64,000 nucleotides of DNA from CANJBX01 sp035556735 (GTDB lineage Bacteria > Pseudomonadota > Alphaproteobacteria > Rhizobiales > Xanthobacteraceae). The notes under the pieces are model-generated. The model saw only the letters and a list, made by a program, of their open reading frames with translations. It searched no databases and had not been told where the DNA came from. Positions 16,993-25,636 of the stretch are shown piece after piece (the stretch's first letter is position 1; each line of letters starts with the position of its first letter). The position numbers and the translations under genes are program-made. The stretch is from contig DATMFF010000013.1 in assembly GCA_035556735.1 (NCBI GenBank), positions 310,001 through 374,000 of the forward strand, read 5' to 3'.

Positions 16993-18954
16993 ATGACGAG
17001 CACCGACATGCAGGTGGCGGGCAGCGCCCCGGGAGCACCCGAGTCGTTTCCTGATCCCACGCTCCAGCGCTATCGCAGCCTGCCGCTGCCGGTCCGGATC
17101 TACATTCTCGCGACCTCGGCCGCCGGCATCGCGACTGCGGTCATCTACATCTTCAGCCTGTTTCCGCTGCTCGACCTCACCTACTACTTCATCCTGATGG
17201 TGATGTTCCTGCCGGTGGCCTTCCTGCTGCTGCCGGCCTACAAGTCGGAAACCCGCGTGACATGGGCCAGCTACGGGCCCGCCATCGTCGCCCTCGGGGT
17301 CACCTGCTTTCTCGCCTACAAAGGGCGCGACCTCGCGTTCCAATCCTGGATTCCCGCCAACGAATGGCAGCTCACGGTGGCCGTCATCGTATTTGCGCTG
17401 CTGATGGAAGCGGCACGCCGCGGCGGCGGGATGATCTTCGCACTCATCGTGCTGTTCTTCGGCCTCTATCCGGTCTTCGCCGAATACATGCCGGGCATTC
17501 TTTGGGGTCCGCCCTCCTCGCTCGCGCGCACCCTCGCCTTCAACGTCTATTCCAACGACGCCCTGCTCGGCGTCGCGACGCGCGTCGTCGGCGAGACGCT
17601 GATCGGGTTCCTGATCCTCGCGGCGCTCCTCGTCGCGACCGGCGCGGCCGACTTCTTCCTCAACCTGGCGATGGCGCTGATGGGAACGGCGCGCGGAGGG
17701 CCGGCCAAGGTCGCCGTGCTCTCCAGCGGCTTCTTCGGCAGCCTGAGCGGCAGCATCTTCGCCAACGTCGTGAGCACCGGCGCGATCACCATTCCGAGCA
17801 TGCGCCGCGCGGGCTTTCCGGGCTACTACGCCGGCGCGCTCGAGGCCTGCGCCTCGACGGGCGGCATGCTGATGCCGCCGGTGATGGGCGCCGTCGCATT
17901 CATCATGGCCGACTTCACCAACACCGAATACGGCGTGATCGTCGTTGCCGCCATCATCCCGAGCGTCCTCTATTATTTCGGGCTCTATTGGCACGTCGAC
18001 AGTTACGCGGTGAAGGCCGGCCTCGGCGGCCTCAAGCGCGAGGACCTGCCGACGCTCAAGGACACCCTGCGCGACGGGTGGCCGTTCCTCGCCGTGCTCA
18101 TCTTCCTGGTGTGGGGCCTCGTGGTCATGCAGTGGGAGCGGCTGACGCCGTTCTACGCCTCCGCGCTGCTGATCGCGCTGACCTTCCTGAAGAAGAGCCT
18201 GCGTCTCAAGGCCGATAAGGTTCCAGAAATCCTGTTCGAGACCAGCAAGCTGCTCAGCCAGACCATGGCGCTGCTGCTGCCGACGAGCTTCATCCTCGGG
18301 GGCCTGATGGCGACCGGCGTCGCGCCGATCATCGCATCCGAGCTGGTGCGCATCGGCGGCGACAACATCGCCCTCGTGCTCGCGATCGGCGTCGCCGTCT
18401 GCCTGTTCCTCGGCATGCTCGGACTGATCGTCGCGGCCTACCTGATGCTGGCGCTCACGCTCGCGCCTGCCCTCGAGCAGCTTGGACTCAACACGCTCGC
18501 GATCCACCTGTTCATCGCCTACTACTCGATGCTCGCGGCGATCACGCCGCCGGTGGCCCTCGCCGCCTTCATCGCCTCGCGCATCAGCCAGTCCGATCCG
18601 ATGGTGACGAGCTGGCACGCCGCCCGGCTCGGCATCGTCCTCTACTTCATTCCGATCTTCTTCCTGTTCGAGCCCGGGCTCATTCTGCAGGGCTCGTGGT
18701 GGTCGACCGCGATCTGGCTGCCGATCAACATGGTCGCCATCATCCTGATCGCCGGCGCGTCGGAAGGGCGGCTGCTGGGCTTCGGTCTGTTGCGGCCCTG
18801 GGCGCGTGCGGTGATCTTCCCCGCGGCGCTGCTGATCGGCTTCCCGGAATGGATATCCTCGGTCGTCGGCGCCGTCATCGTGGCCGGCGTCCTGCTGCTG
18901 CGCAATCTGTCGGAAGCGCCCGCGCCGCTGACGCGGGCGGCCGCGCGCGGCTAG
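16993..18954 (+). CDS. TRAP transporter 4TM/12TM fused permease
   Basis: A 653-residue inner-membrane protein combining the small (4-TM) and large (12-TM) TRAP subunits, the usual partner of TAXI binding proteins. Large-subunit signs include GGPAKVAVLSSGFFGSLSGS, NVVSTGAITIPSMRR, EACASTGGMLMPPVMGAVAF and the late ITPPVALAAFIASRIS. It uses a sodium or proton gradient for uptake. It lies 160 bases after its binding protein, separated by a strong hairpin, and is probably cotranscribed. Confidence 0.93.
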   Translation: MTSTDMQVAGSAPGAPESFPDPTLQRYRSLPLPVRIYILATSAAGIATAVIYIFSLFPLLDLTYYFILMVMFLPVAFLLLPAYKSETRVTWASYGPAIVALGVTCFLAYKGRDLAFQSWIPANEWQLTVAVIVFALLMEAARRGGGMIFALIVLFFGLYPVFAEYMPGILWGPPSSLARTLAFNVYSNDALLGVATRVVGETLIGFLILAALLVATGAADFFLNLAMALMGTARGGPAKVAVLSSGFFGSLSGSIFANVVSTGAITIPSMRRAGFPGYYAGALEACASTGGMLMPPVMGAVAFIMADFTNTEYGVIVVAAIIPSVLYYFGLYWHVDSYAVKAGLGGLKREDLPTLKDTLRDGWPFLAVLIFLVWGLVVMQWERLTPFYASALLIALTFLKKSLRLKADKVPEILFETSKLLSQTMALLLPTSFILGGLMATGVAPIIASELVRIGGDNIALVLAIGVAVCLFLGMLGLIVAAYLMLALTLAPALEQLGLNTLAIHLFIAYYSMLAAITPPVALAAFIASRISQSDPMVTSWHAARLGIVLYFIPIFFLFEPGLILQGSWWSTAIWLPINMVAIILIAGASEGRLLGFGLLRPWARAVIFPAALLIGFPEWISSVVGAVIVAGVLLLRNLSEAPAPLTRAAARG

Positions 18955-18977
18955 TCCGGCGCGTCTTGCACGGAACC

Positions 18978-19002
18978 AGCGCGCCGGTATCGCCGGCGCG
19001 CT
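18978..19002. terminator. Hairpin downstream of TRAP permease
   Basis: AGCGCGCCGG-TATCG-CCGGCGCGCT is a perfect 10-bp stem 24 bases after the permease stop. It lacks a following T run, so it may terminate or protect the transcript end. Confidence 0.45.
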
Positions 19003-19119
19003 GACCGGCCGGCTTGCTGCTCATCGGATAAATCCGGGCCGCCTCCTCCCTCTGCCCGCAGAGGCGCGGCGCCGTTTACCACCCCGAAAAAAGCCCGCCA
19101 CCGCCCTGCGGAGGGCTGG

Positions 19120-19174
19120 CCCCCTGATACAACCTTGGGTATGTTTTTACCCATAGTTGTTATGCGTCAGGGGG
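19120..19174 (+). promoter_or_regulatory. Long 5'-leader hairpin that can hide the ribosome site
   Basis: Arms ACAACCTTGGGTA (19129-19141) and TACCCATAGTTGT (19148-19160) pair at 11 of 13 positions around TGTTTT. Just outside, CCCCCTGA (19120-19127) can pair perfectly with TCAGGGGG (19167-19174), which is the ribosome-binding sequence of the lipoprotein gene starting at 19181. The folded leader would therefore block translation, as in RNA thermometers or other cis-regulators. Confidence 0.5.
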
Positions 19175-19180
19175 GTGACC

Positions 19181-20329
19181 ATGAGTAGCGTACGCGTATC
19201 CGGCGCGGTCGTCGCGCTGTGTGGAGTAATTGTCGGGTGCACGGCCATTGATCTCGATCGGCTGGTCGTCACCACCGTCTCGAGTGAAACGCCGGTCGGC
19301 GCGAAGAACTGTGTCGAACTGTTCGGACAGGCCGCCCGCTTCCAGGCCGCCGCTGCCGCCAGCTTCGAGCAGACCGGAGCCGCGGTCGATCGCACCCGGC
19401 GCGCGCTGCCGCCACCGCTGCGATCCGACCGCGTCGTCGACTCCGTCTTCGCCAGCATCACCGATACGTCCGCGCAATCGCTGCAGGCCGCGAGCAGCAT
19501 TGCATCCTTCACCGCCGCCGCACCCGCACAGCCGCCGGCGCCGGTGGGCCGGCGGCCATTGCCGACGCTGACCGAGCACGACTTCCGCGGCTTTGCGGCG
19601 CGCGTGACGGAACATGTTCTGCGCCAGACCAGCGCGCCCGCAACCGGCGATCCCGCGACAGACGGATTCTGGGACCGGCTGCGCGGCTACTACACCGCCT
19701 ACTACGACGGCGAGTTCGTGAACTATTTCGGCCAGAAGCTGGAGAAGCCGAAGCGCTCGCTGACGGTCTCGAACGAGGATATCGCCAACGCAACCGTGGT
19801 GTTCATCGAGTTGCTGTTCGACGAGTCGCTCAAGACGCCGGTGTGGGTCAACGGCAAGAAGTACTATCCGGGCGGCACCGACGCGATGCCGACCGTCGCC
19901 AAGCTCAAGTACCGCAAGCCGGCCGAGATCGCGGGCGGCACGCGCGGCTGCGGCATCAACGTGCCCAAGGCCAACACCATCAAATACCTGGCGCACACGT
20001 TCTCGACGGCCGCGACCACCGAGAGCGCCCTCGCCGTCAACTCCTTCGGCGGCATCGAGCTCGGCTTCGGCATGCTGGGGAAGATCAACATCGGCGACAA
20101 CCAGACGCTGACCACGTTGATCCAGGCTTCGGTGTCCGAGATCGTCGGTCGCCTGACCGTCGAGCTGGCTCATCCGATCCTGGCCAATCTGGATTTCGGC
20201 GATCTGCCGATCGGCGGGTCCTCGCCCTCGGACATGGCGCCCGCGCTGGTCGCGCGCTCGCCCGCGCTCAGCCGCGCGTCCAGCGTCGGCCGCATGAGCG
20301 CGCCGTTCATCAGCGCCAACGCGCGCTGA
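19181..20329 (+). CDS. Hypothetical lipoprotein
   Basis: 382 residues with a lipoprotein signal peptide: VALCGVIVGC at 11-20 gives the lipobox IVGC with lipidated Cys20. I do not recognise the mature part. It is about half Ala/Ser-rich helix with a Pro-rich linker near 120-135, then a region GFWDRLRGYYTAYYDGEFVNYFG, conserved-looking GTRGCGINVPKAN, and a Ser/Ala-rich tail. The protein likely sits in the outer membrane or periplasm. The ATG follows a strong GGGGGG site that a leader hairpin can cover. A 9-bp stem terminator follows the gene, so it appears monocistronic. Confidence 0.75.
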   Translation: MSSVRVSGAVVALCGVIVGCTAIDLDRLVVTTVSSETPVGAKNCVELFGQAARFQAAAAASFEQTGAAVDRTRRALPPPLRSDRVVDSVFASITDTSAQSLQAASSIASFTAAAPAQPPAPVGRRPLPTLTEHDFRGFAARVTEHVLRQTSAPATGDPATDGFWDRLRGYYTAYYDGEFVNYFGQKLEKPKRSLTVSNEDIANATVVFIELLFDESLKTPVWVNGKKYYPGGTDAMPTVAKLKYRKPAEIAGGTRGCGINVPKANTIKYLAHTFSTAATTESALAVNSFGGIELGFGMLGKINIGDNQTLTTLIQASVSEIVGRLTVELAHPILANLDFGDLPIGGSSPSDMAPALVARSPALSRASSVGRMSAPFISANAR

Positions 20330-20337
20330 TCCTGGAG

Positions 20338-20361
20338 GGCGCATTCTTGTGTGAATGCGCC
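20338..20361. terminator. Stem-loop after lipoprotein gene
   Basis: GGCGCATTC-TTGTGT-GAATGCGCC is a perfect 9-bp stem with a 6-base loop starting 9 bases after the lipoprotein stop. No long T run follows. Confidence 0.55.
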
Positions 20362-20382
20362 TCGCTCTCAGATGTCATTGCC

Positions 20383-20417
20383 GTACCCGGATCGAGCCTC
20401 GGGCTCGACCCGGGTAC
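20383..20417. repeat. Imperfect palindromic element
   Basis: GTACCCGGATCGAGCCT (20383-20399) faces GGGCTCGACCCGGGTAC (20401-20417), 15 of 17 positions pairing. It looks like one of the dispersed palindromic repeats of rhizobial genomes, lying between the lipoprotein and cupredoxin genes. Confidence 0.5.
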
Positions 20418-20573
20418 AGGCTCCAATGGGCGATCCAATAACCCGACCGATTATAGCTACTGGATGCTCCGCGTTCCCGGGACAGCAGACCGTAATTTGC
20501 TGCAGATCAAGCTGCCCGGGCGCGGGTGAGCGCATAAACGCATCGCAGCAACAATCCAACAGGAGATTCCCCG

Positions 20574-21146
20574 ATGCGCTCTTTCCTGCAAGCGGTTTCT
20601 GCCGCGTTCGCGTTGTCGCTCACGTTCATGGCTCCCGCCGGTGCGGCTGATCAACCAACCGTGAGGGTTTCTCTGATTGATATGACCGCGATGTTTGGTC
20701 CTGGTTCTGGTCCTGGAAGCGGCATGATGGGGCCGGGATATGGCCAGGGCTACGGCATGATGGGTCCCGGCATGATGGGTCAAGGCTATGGTCAGGGCTA
20801 CGGCATGATGGGCCGTGGCATGATGGGGGGCATGGCGCTCCGCGCGAATGTCACGTCGGTCAAAGCCGGTCAGATCACCTTCGATGTGATCAACCTTTCA
20901 CGCAGTGTCGTGCACGAGATGATCGTTATCGCGGTCGACAATCCCAATGCACCGCTGCCATACGACTACAGCACCGGCCAGATACCCGAAAAGCAGATCA
21001 AGATGCTGGGTGAGACGCATGAGATGGAGCCGAACGCTGAGAAAACAATTACGCTCGATCTTAAGCCGGGCGCCTACCTGCTGATCTGCAACGTGCCTGG
21101 TCATTATGCGGCCGGCATGTGGACGCCGCTCACGGTGACCCAATAA
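20574..21146 (+). CDS. Cupredoxin domain protein with Met/Gly/Tyr-rich insert
   Basis: A 190-residue exported protein (signal peptide to about residue 25). Residues about 41-87 are low-complexity: two units of MMGPG-YGQGYG plus MMGRGMMGG. The rest is a cupredoxin with all type 1 copper ligands: H114 in VVHEM, C172, H177 and M182 in the C-x4-H-x4-M pattern of ICNVPGHYAAGMW. It resembles sulfocyanin/plastocyanin-like copper proteins. The methionine-rich stretch could bind Cu(I). AGGAG is placed before the ATG. It precedes a DoxX-type membrane protein, possibly a redox partner. Codon use is less GC-biased than neighbours. Confidence 0.82.
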   Translation: MRSFLQAVSAAFALSLTFMAPAGAADQPTVRVSLIDMTAMFGPGSGPGSGMMGPGYGQGYGMMGPGMMGQGYGQGYGMMGRGMMGGMALRANVTSVKAGQITFDVINLSRSVVHEMIVIAVDNPNAPLPYDYSTGQIPEKQIKMLGETHEMEPNAEKTITLDLKPGAYLLICNVPGHYAAGMWTPLTVTQ

Positions 21147-21387
21147 GTTGAAACGCTTCTGCATCGTCCAGACAAAAGCCCTGTCGTCGACTGGCTTCGG
21201 CGACGCCGGGTTGCTTGGCGGTCCGCGAGACTAGGGGTCTCACGCAGGTGCGCCTCCTCAGATCACGCGGGCCATCAGACACGACAATATTTTGTGATTT
21301 GGCGCGGTTCGAATGTCGCCCCGGTTGCTTTTCGTCTGACCTGGATCAAGACTACCGAACGGGCATAACGTTTGTCGCTCGACGGAT

Positions 21388-21879
21388 ATGCTGATGAACG
21401 GCTCCACGTTCGACCGCGCTTTCACTCTATTCATGCGTTTCGCCATGGCGTGGACGTTTCTCTACGCGGCGTCGCACCAGGTATTCGTTCCGGGTTGGAG
21501 CGTCGCCGGGTTCCTCAGTCACACCAAGACGTTTCACGACCTGTTCGCCATCTTTACGACGCCCTCGGTCGCGCCGATCGTATCGTTCCTGGTGGCGTAC
21601 GGTCATCTGTTGATCGGGCTGTCACTGCTCGTCGGCCTGATGGTCCGCATCAGCGCGAGCTTCGGCGTCGCACTCATGCTGATGTATTGGGCGGCGCACA
21701 TGGATTGGCCGTATATCGAGAACCAGAATAATTTCATCCTCGACTATCACATCGTCTACGCAGGGGTGCTTGTGTATCTGGTCGCCAAGCACGCCGGTCA
21801 CGTCTGGGGTTTGGACGGGTGGGTGGGACGGCTGCCGTGGTTCGAGCGCCATCCGGGTCTAAAGCCGCTTGTCGCATAG
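21388..21879 (+). CDS. DoxX/DoxD-like membrane protein
   Basis: 163 residues with four membrane segments: ALTLFMRFAMAWTFLYAASHQ type opening, SFLVAYGHLLIGLSLLVGLMV, ASFGVALMLMYWAAHMDWP and FILDYHIVYAGVLVYLVAK. This matches the DoxX family, which includes the small subunit of thiosulfate:quinone oxidoreductase and many redox-linked proteins of unknown role. ATG at 21388 or 21394 could start it. It lies 241 bases after the cupredoxin gene in the same direction; a joint copper/quinone function is an inference. Confidence 0.8.
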   Translation: MLMNGSTFDRAFTLFMRFAMAWTFLYAASHQVFVPGWSVAGFLSHTKTFHDLFAIFTTPSVAPIVSFLVAYGHLLIGLSLLVGLMVRISASFGVALMLMYWAAHMDWPYIENQNNFILDYHIVYAGVLVYLVAKHAGHVWGLDGWVGRLPWFERHPGLKPLVA

Positions 21880-21989
21880 GGGGTATTGCGTCCTCCCATT
21901 CCGACGTTGCTGCACGCATTTTTTCGCTCTCGGTGAAAAGCGGTGATCAGCCGAACTGTGCTGACAGAACCGCATTTTGAGCGCCCGCA

Positions 21990-22517
21990 CTAGGGTGCCC
22001 GTGCGCCCAGCCGTTCAGCGAGCATGTGGAATGCCTTCACCTGCTCGGGCTTGAGCTCGCGGTTCTCGTCGCGGCCGACGAAAACCTTGAACATGATTCC
22101 GCCCTCGTGGTTGAAGAACGCCACGAAAGCCGAGGAGCGCCCCATGAACGGGCGCTCGACGAAGCCGATTGCGGCGCAGCGCTCGTGCCGCAGATGACCA
22201 TGGAAGCCGGTGCGCGCGATCACGTTATAGTAGCTGCCCGCGACCTTTCCTTCGGCGATCGGCCCGGTGAACTCCATGATGCCGTCGTCGGTGTTCACGA
22301 TCAGCGTCACGTCGCCCCAGCGGGTGAAGTCCGCCATCGCGTCCGCAAAGGCCGAACCCGGCGCGTAGCGCCGCATGTCGGACGGCAACGCATCGACCAC
22401 CTGCCGGCAGGTGACGCCATGACGCCGCGCCACGTCTTCGATCACCGCGCCGGGATCCGCCGCCATCACGGCGGCGAGATCCACGCCCTGCGCGGCGGCT
22501 GCCTGAGCCGTACTCAT
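21990..22517 (-). CDS. hutX: Heme utilization cytosolic carrier protein HutX/HuvX
   Basis: A 175-residue cytoplasmic heme-binding protein. Core motifs are EDVARRHGVTCRQVVDALP, WGDVTLIVNTDDGIMEF, the heme-ligand region GSYYNVIARTGFHGHLRHERC and KVFVGRDENRELKPEQV. HutX takes heme from the importer and hands it on for degradation. The ATG at 22517 has GGAGAGG upstream. It is followed upstream by the IsdG-type monooxygenase and the receptor in one likely operon. Confidence 0.9.
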   Translation of the reverse strand: MSTAQAAAAQGVDLAAVMAADPGAVIEDVARRHGVTCRQVVDALPSDMRRYAPGSAFADAMADFTRWGDVTLIVNTDDGIMEFTGPIAEGKVAGSYYNVIARTGFHGHLRHERCAAIGFVERPFMGRSSAFVAFFNHEGGIMFKVFVGRDENRELKPEQVKAFHMLAERLGARAP

Positions 22518-22543
22518 GGAGGTGCCTCTCCTGTTCCGGATTG

Positions 22544-22882
22544 TCAGGCGGCCGCGTCCTTGCGTCCGACGGTCTGTCGCACCTCGAAGCCCTCGAACTT
22601 CGGATGCTCGAGGTAGAGCTGGCCGGTCTGAGTGTTGTTGCCGGCGCGCGCGTGCGAGGCGCGGAACTCGTCCGACTTGGTCCAGGCTTCGAACGCCGCC
22701 TTGCTCTGCCACACCGTGTGCGAGGAATAGAGCACGTGATCTTCGGCTTCGGGCCCCTTCAGCAGATGGAACTCGACGAAGCCCGGCATGCGGTCGAGAT
22801 AGCTCTCGCGCGTCATCCAGACGTTCTCGAATGCCGCTTCGCTTCCCTTTTTGACCTTGAACCGATTCATGGCGATGAACAT
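22544..22882 (-). CDS. IsdG/HmuD-type heme-degrading monooxygenase
   Basis: A 112-residue antibiotic-biosynthesis-monooxygenase-fold enzyme. The three catalytic residues of the IsdG family line up exactly: N6 (FIAMNRF), W67 (AAFEAW) and H77 (EFRASH). It should open the heme ring and release iron, as the Bradyrhizobium HmuD/HmuQ enzymes do. It lies 26 bases before hutX with GGAGC ahead of the ATG and downstream of the heme receptor. Confidence 0.9.
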   Translation of the reverse strand: MFIAMNRFKVKKGSEAAFENVWMTRESYLDRMPGFVEFHLLKGPEAEDHVLYSSHTVWQSKAAFEAWTKSDEFRASHARAGNNTQTGQLYLEHPKFEGFEVRQTVGRKDAAA

Positions 22883-22927
22883 GCGGTGCTCCTTGCTTGT
22901 GCGGTTTTGCTTGACGATATCACGTTT

Positions 22928-25174
22928 CTACCAACGAACGATTGCGTTGAGGGCGAATGTGCGGCCCGGCGCGCGATAGAGCTCGATCGGTACGGCGCCA
23001 ATCGCGCCTGCGCCGGTGGGAAATGCGGTGACGCCGGCGACCGCCTGCGGGTCGTAATACGCGAGATCGAACACGTTGAAGATGCCCCCGCTGATCGTGA
23101 ACTGCGGGAACACCTCGTATGACAGCAGCGCGTCCACCACGGTGTGCTCCGGCACGGTAAAGATGGCCGGCGTGCTGACCCGGTTCTTGCTGGCGTAGTA
23201 GCGCACGCGCCCCTCGCCGATCCATCCTCCGTTGCGATAGCGCAGGCCGCCCACCGCGGTGAATGGGTCGACCGAATCGATGGGGCGGTCGAGATCGTTG
23301 TTGATGCCGTAAGCGTAGGCGAAGGCCCCGAACAGCGACCAGGTCGGATGGAAGCGCCATTCGCCCTTGCCCTCGATGCCGCGGATCGTGACGCTCGAGA
23401 CGTTCTGGTACTGGAACTGCTGGAACGCGGGCGGCGCCGGCGGCGGGTCGGTCAGCAGCACGGTCTCGATGAAGTTGTGATAGTTGTTCCAGAACGCCGT
23501 GACCTCGAAATGCGAGCCGTTGGCGAAGCGCGCGCGCAAGCCGCCCTCATAGCCGTCACTGGTCTCGGGCTCCAGATTGCCGTTCGGCAGGATCTCGTAG
23601 AACGAGGTCAGGTTGCGGAACCCGAAATTCGCGTTGTCGTAAGGCGGCGCGCGGAAGCCGCGCGTGTACTGGCCGACGAGGCGATAGTTCTCGGTGAGGT
23701 CGTAGGTGACGCCGAACTTGGGGGAGATCGCGTGCTCGGTCTGCGAGCTGATCTGGAATCCCGCCAGGTTCGAGCGCATGAAGTCGGCGTCGGGATGCGG
23801 CGTGAGCTGGAAGAAATCGTAGCGGATCGCCGGGATGAGCCGCAGCGGCCCATATTGCATGATGTCCTGGACGTAGGCGCCCGCGTTGGTCGTGTTGGTG
23901 TCGGGGAAGTTCTTGTTGGGGAACGGCTCGCCCGCGACGGTCTTCGTGATGGCCCCCGTCGCGAACGTGAGCTGATAGCGGTCGCGCGGGCGGGTGGTCG
24001 CGGTGGTGTCCGCCACCGCCCCGTACGTGATGTGGTGGTGCCAACCCATGTACTGCCGCTTGGCGTCGAGCCGCCATTCGGCGCCGAAGATGTTCTGGTC
24101 GAAATCGAAATCGGAATGGCGCAGGATCGTGGCCGCCGGCGCGGTCGCGCTGGTGGACCGCGTCTGGTCCTGCTGCTCCTGGCGCAGCACCTTGGTCCAG
24201 TAGAGCTTGAGCAGCGACACGTCCGCCCACCAGGCGTTGACGGGCGCGTTCCAGTCGAGGCTCACGCGCGGACGGTCGTTGGTGTCGATCGCGGTCGAAT
24301 CGAAGATGCGAGCGCCGAACGGCGGCACGATCGAGGACGGCAGCACCACCTTGTCGGTGTTGATGTTGGTTTCGATCCGCCGCTGGAAGATCTCGCCGGT
24401 GAGCCGGAAGTCGCCGAGCGTCTCGTGATGATGCACCACCTTCGCGAGGACATTGTCGGTGCGGAATTCCTGCGGGTTGGGCTCGAGGACCGTGTTCGGC
24501 TTCACCTCGCGTCCATGGCGATAGGTGTAGAGAACCATCGATTCCCAGTTGCCCATCCGCGCGGCGCCCGTGGACGTCGCATAGAAGCTGCTGTCGGCGG
24601 TGTCGAAGCCGGCCTTCTGCGAGAGGAACCAGTCCTTGTTGACCATGGCGAGGTAGTCGCCCGGGTCTTTCGTCACGAACGAGACCACGCCGCCGATCGC
24701 GTCGCTGCCGTAGAGCGCCGAAGCCGGGCCGCGGATGATCTCCACGCGCTTGAGCGAATCATAGTCGACGAAGTCGCGCGTATATCCGGTCGGCGAGCCG
24801 ATGTTGGTGCCCGGGAAGTCCGGGATCTTGACGCCGTCGATCTCGAGGCGGACGCGGTTCTCGCCGACGCCGCGGATCACGTAGTTCGTCATGCCGCCGC
24901 GCGCCGGCTGGTTGCCGACCGACACGCCAGGCTCGTCGCGCACGAGATCGCGCGCCGAAGTGATGTTCTGCCGATCGATCTCGGCGTCGGTCTTGACGGA
25001 AACGGTCGAGGGCGAATCCCAGGTCGTCCCTTCCACTTTGTCCGCCGTCACCTTGATCTCCGGCAGCGCTTCCTGTGCGTTTGCCCGCATGGTGCCTGCG
25101 ATCGTGATTGAAACCAGCGACACGCCCCCAAGCAGCGCAGCCCGCGCGCTGCGCGAATAGAACGACATAGCCAA
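22928..25174 (-). CDS. TonB-dependent heme/hemoglobin receptor
   Basis: A 748-residue outer-membrane receptor. The signal peptide (LLGGVSLVSITIAGTMRANA) is followed by a TonB-box-like start, the plug domain (DLVRDEPGVSVGNQPARGG, VRLEIDGVKIPDFPGT, VEIIRGPASALYGSDAIGG) and a 22-strand barrel with VGQYTRGFRAPPYDNANFGF, ending in aromatic-rich FALNAIVRW. This is the BhuR/HmuR/ShmR heme receptor class of alphaproteobacteria. It is the first gene of the minus-strand operon with the monooxygenase and hutX, divergent from hemP-hmuTUV. Confidence 0.93.
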   Translation of the reverse strand: MAMSFYSRSARAALLGGVSLVSITIAGTMRANAQEALPEIKVTADKVEGTTWDSPSTVSVKTDAEIDRQNITSARDLVRDEPGVSVGNQPARGGMTNYVIRGVGENRVRLEIDGVKIPDFPGTNIGSPTGYTRDFVDYDSLKRVEIIRGPASALYGSDAIGGVVSFVTKDPGDYLAMVNKDWFLSQKAGFDTADSSFYATSTGAARMGNWESMVLYTYRHGREVKPNTVLEPNPQEFRTDNVLAKVVHHHETLGDFRLTGEIFQRRIETNINTDKVVLPSSIVPPFGARIFDSTAIDTNDRPRVSLDWNAPVNAWWADVSLLKLYWTKVLRQEQQDQTRSTSATAPAATILRHSDFDFDQNIFGAEWRLDAKRQYMGWHHHITYGAVADTTATTRPRDRYQLTFATGAITKTVAGEPFPNKNFPDTNTTNAGAYVQDIMQYGPLRLIPAIRYDFFQLTPHPDADFMRSNLAGFQISSQTEHAISPKFGVTYDLTENYRLVGQYTRGFRAPPYDNANFGFRNLTSFYEILPNGNLEPETSDGYEGGLRARFANGSHFEVTAFWNNYHNFIETVLLTDPPPAPPAFQQFQYQNVSSVTIRGIEGKGEWRFHPTWSLFGAFAYAYGINNDLDRPIDSVDPFTAVGGLRYRNGGWIGEGRVRYYASKNRVSTPAIFTVPEHTVVDALLSYEVFPQFTISGGIFNVFDLAYYDPQAVAGVTAFPTGAGAIGAVPIELYRAPGRTFALNAIVRW

Positions 25175-25338
25175 CCCCCAATTCCTGTTTCTTTGGATGG
25201 CTGGCGGGCTGGCTGCGCGAAACGCGCACGCTGGCGGGCTGGCTGACGAGTGCCGCGCGCGAACGTGGCGACACTGTGTTGCAATTGTTATCGGCCGTCA
25301 TTACTAAGTTCAAGCAAGAATACTTGAAATTAAAAACA

Positions 25339-25383
25339 GTCTAAACTGCAAGCTCTTCAGTTTGTAACGCGTCTAAACTGAAG
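25339..25383. promoter_or_regulatory. Candidate iron-responsive operator (GTCTAAACTG repeats)
   Basis: GTCTAAACTG occurs twice as a direct repeat (25339-25348 and 25371-25380). The second is part of CTTCAGTTT-N11-AAACTGAAG, a perfect 9-bp inverted repeat at 25355-25383. The site lies between divergent heme receptor and hemP genes, where Irr/HmuP control is known in Bradyrhizobium. I name the regulator only as a possibility. Confidence 0.55.
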
Positions 25384-25456
25384 CATTGGCGAAGTATTCT
25401 GCTGTAATTGTTGGCCAGGGCCGAAGTTGAACGGCAGATTCGAACGAGATATCGCC

Positions 25457-25630
25457 ATGAGCAATGCAAGTGACGACGACAAGGCAGACACGCGCACGAT
25501 CACGATCATCGGCGACCGCGTGAGCAGCCGGGAGTTGTTCGCCTCCTCGCGCCAGATCACCATCGAGCACGGCGGTGATCTCTACTCGCTGCGCCTCACC
25601 GCGCAGAACAAGCTCATCCTCACCAAGTAG
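25457..25630 (+). CDS. hemP: Hemin uptake protein HemP/HmuP
   Basis: A 57-residue protein with the HemP core: ITIIGDRVSSRELFASSRQITIEHGGDLYSL and the ending RLTAQNKLILTK. In Bradyrhizobium the homologue HmuP is a coactivator of heme-uptake gene transcription with Irr. The ATG at 25457 fits the family; a TTG at 25427 would add ten residues. It is seven bases upstream of hmuT, in one operon with hmuTUV. Confidence 0.9.
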   Translation: MSNASDDDKADTRTITIIGDRVSSRELFASSRQITIEHGGDLYSLRLTAQNKLILTK

Positions 25631-25636
25631 GCAGCG

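Noticed and set aside
23144..25111. 655-residue plus-strand frame
   Set aside because: Antisense to the TonB receptor, whose plug and barrel motifs are unambiguous.
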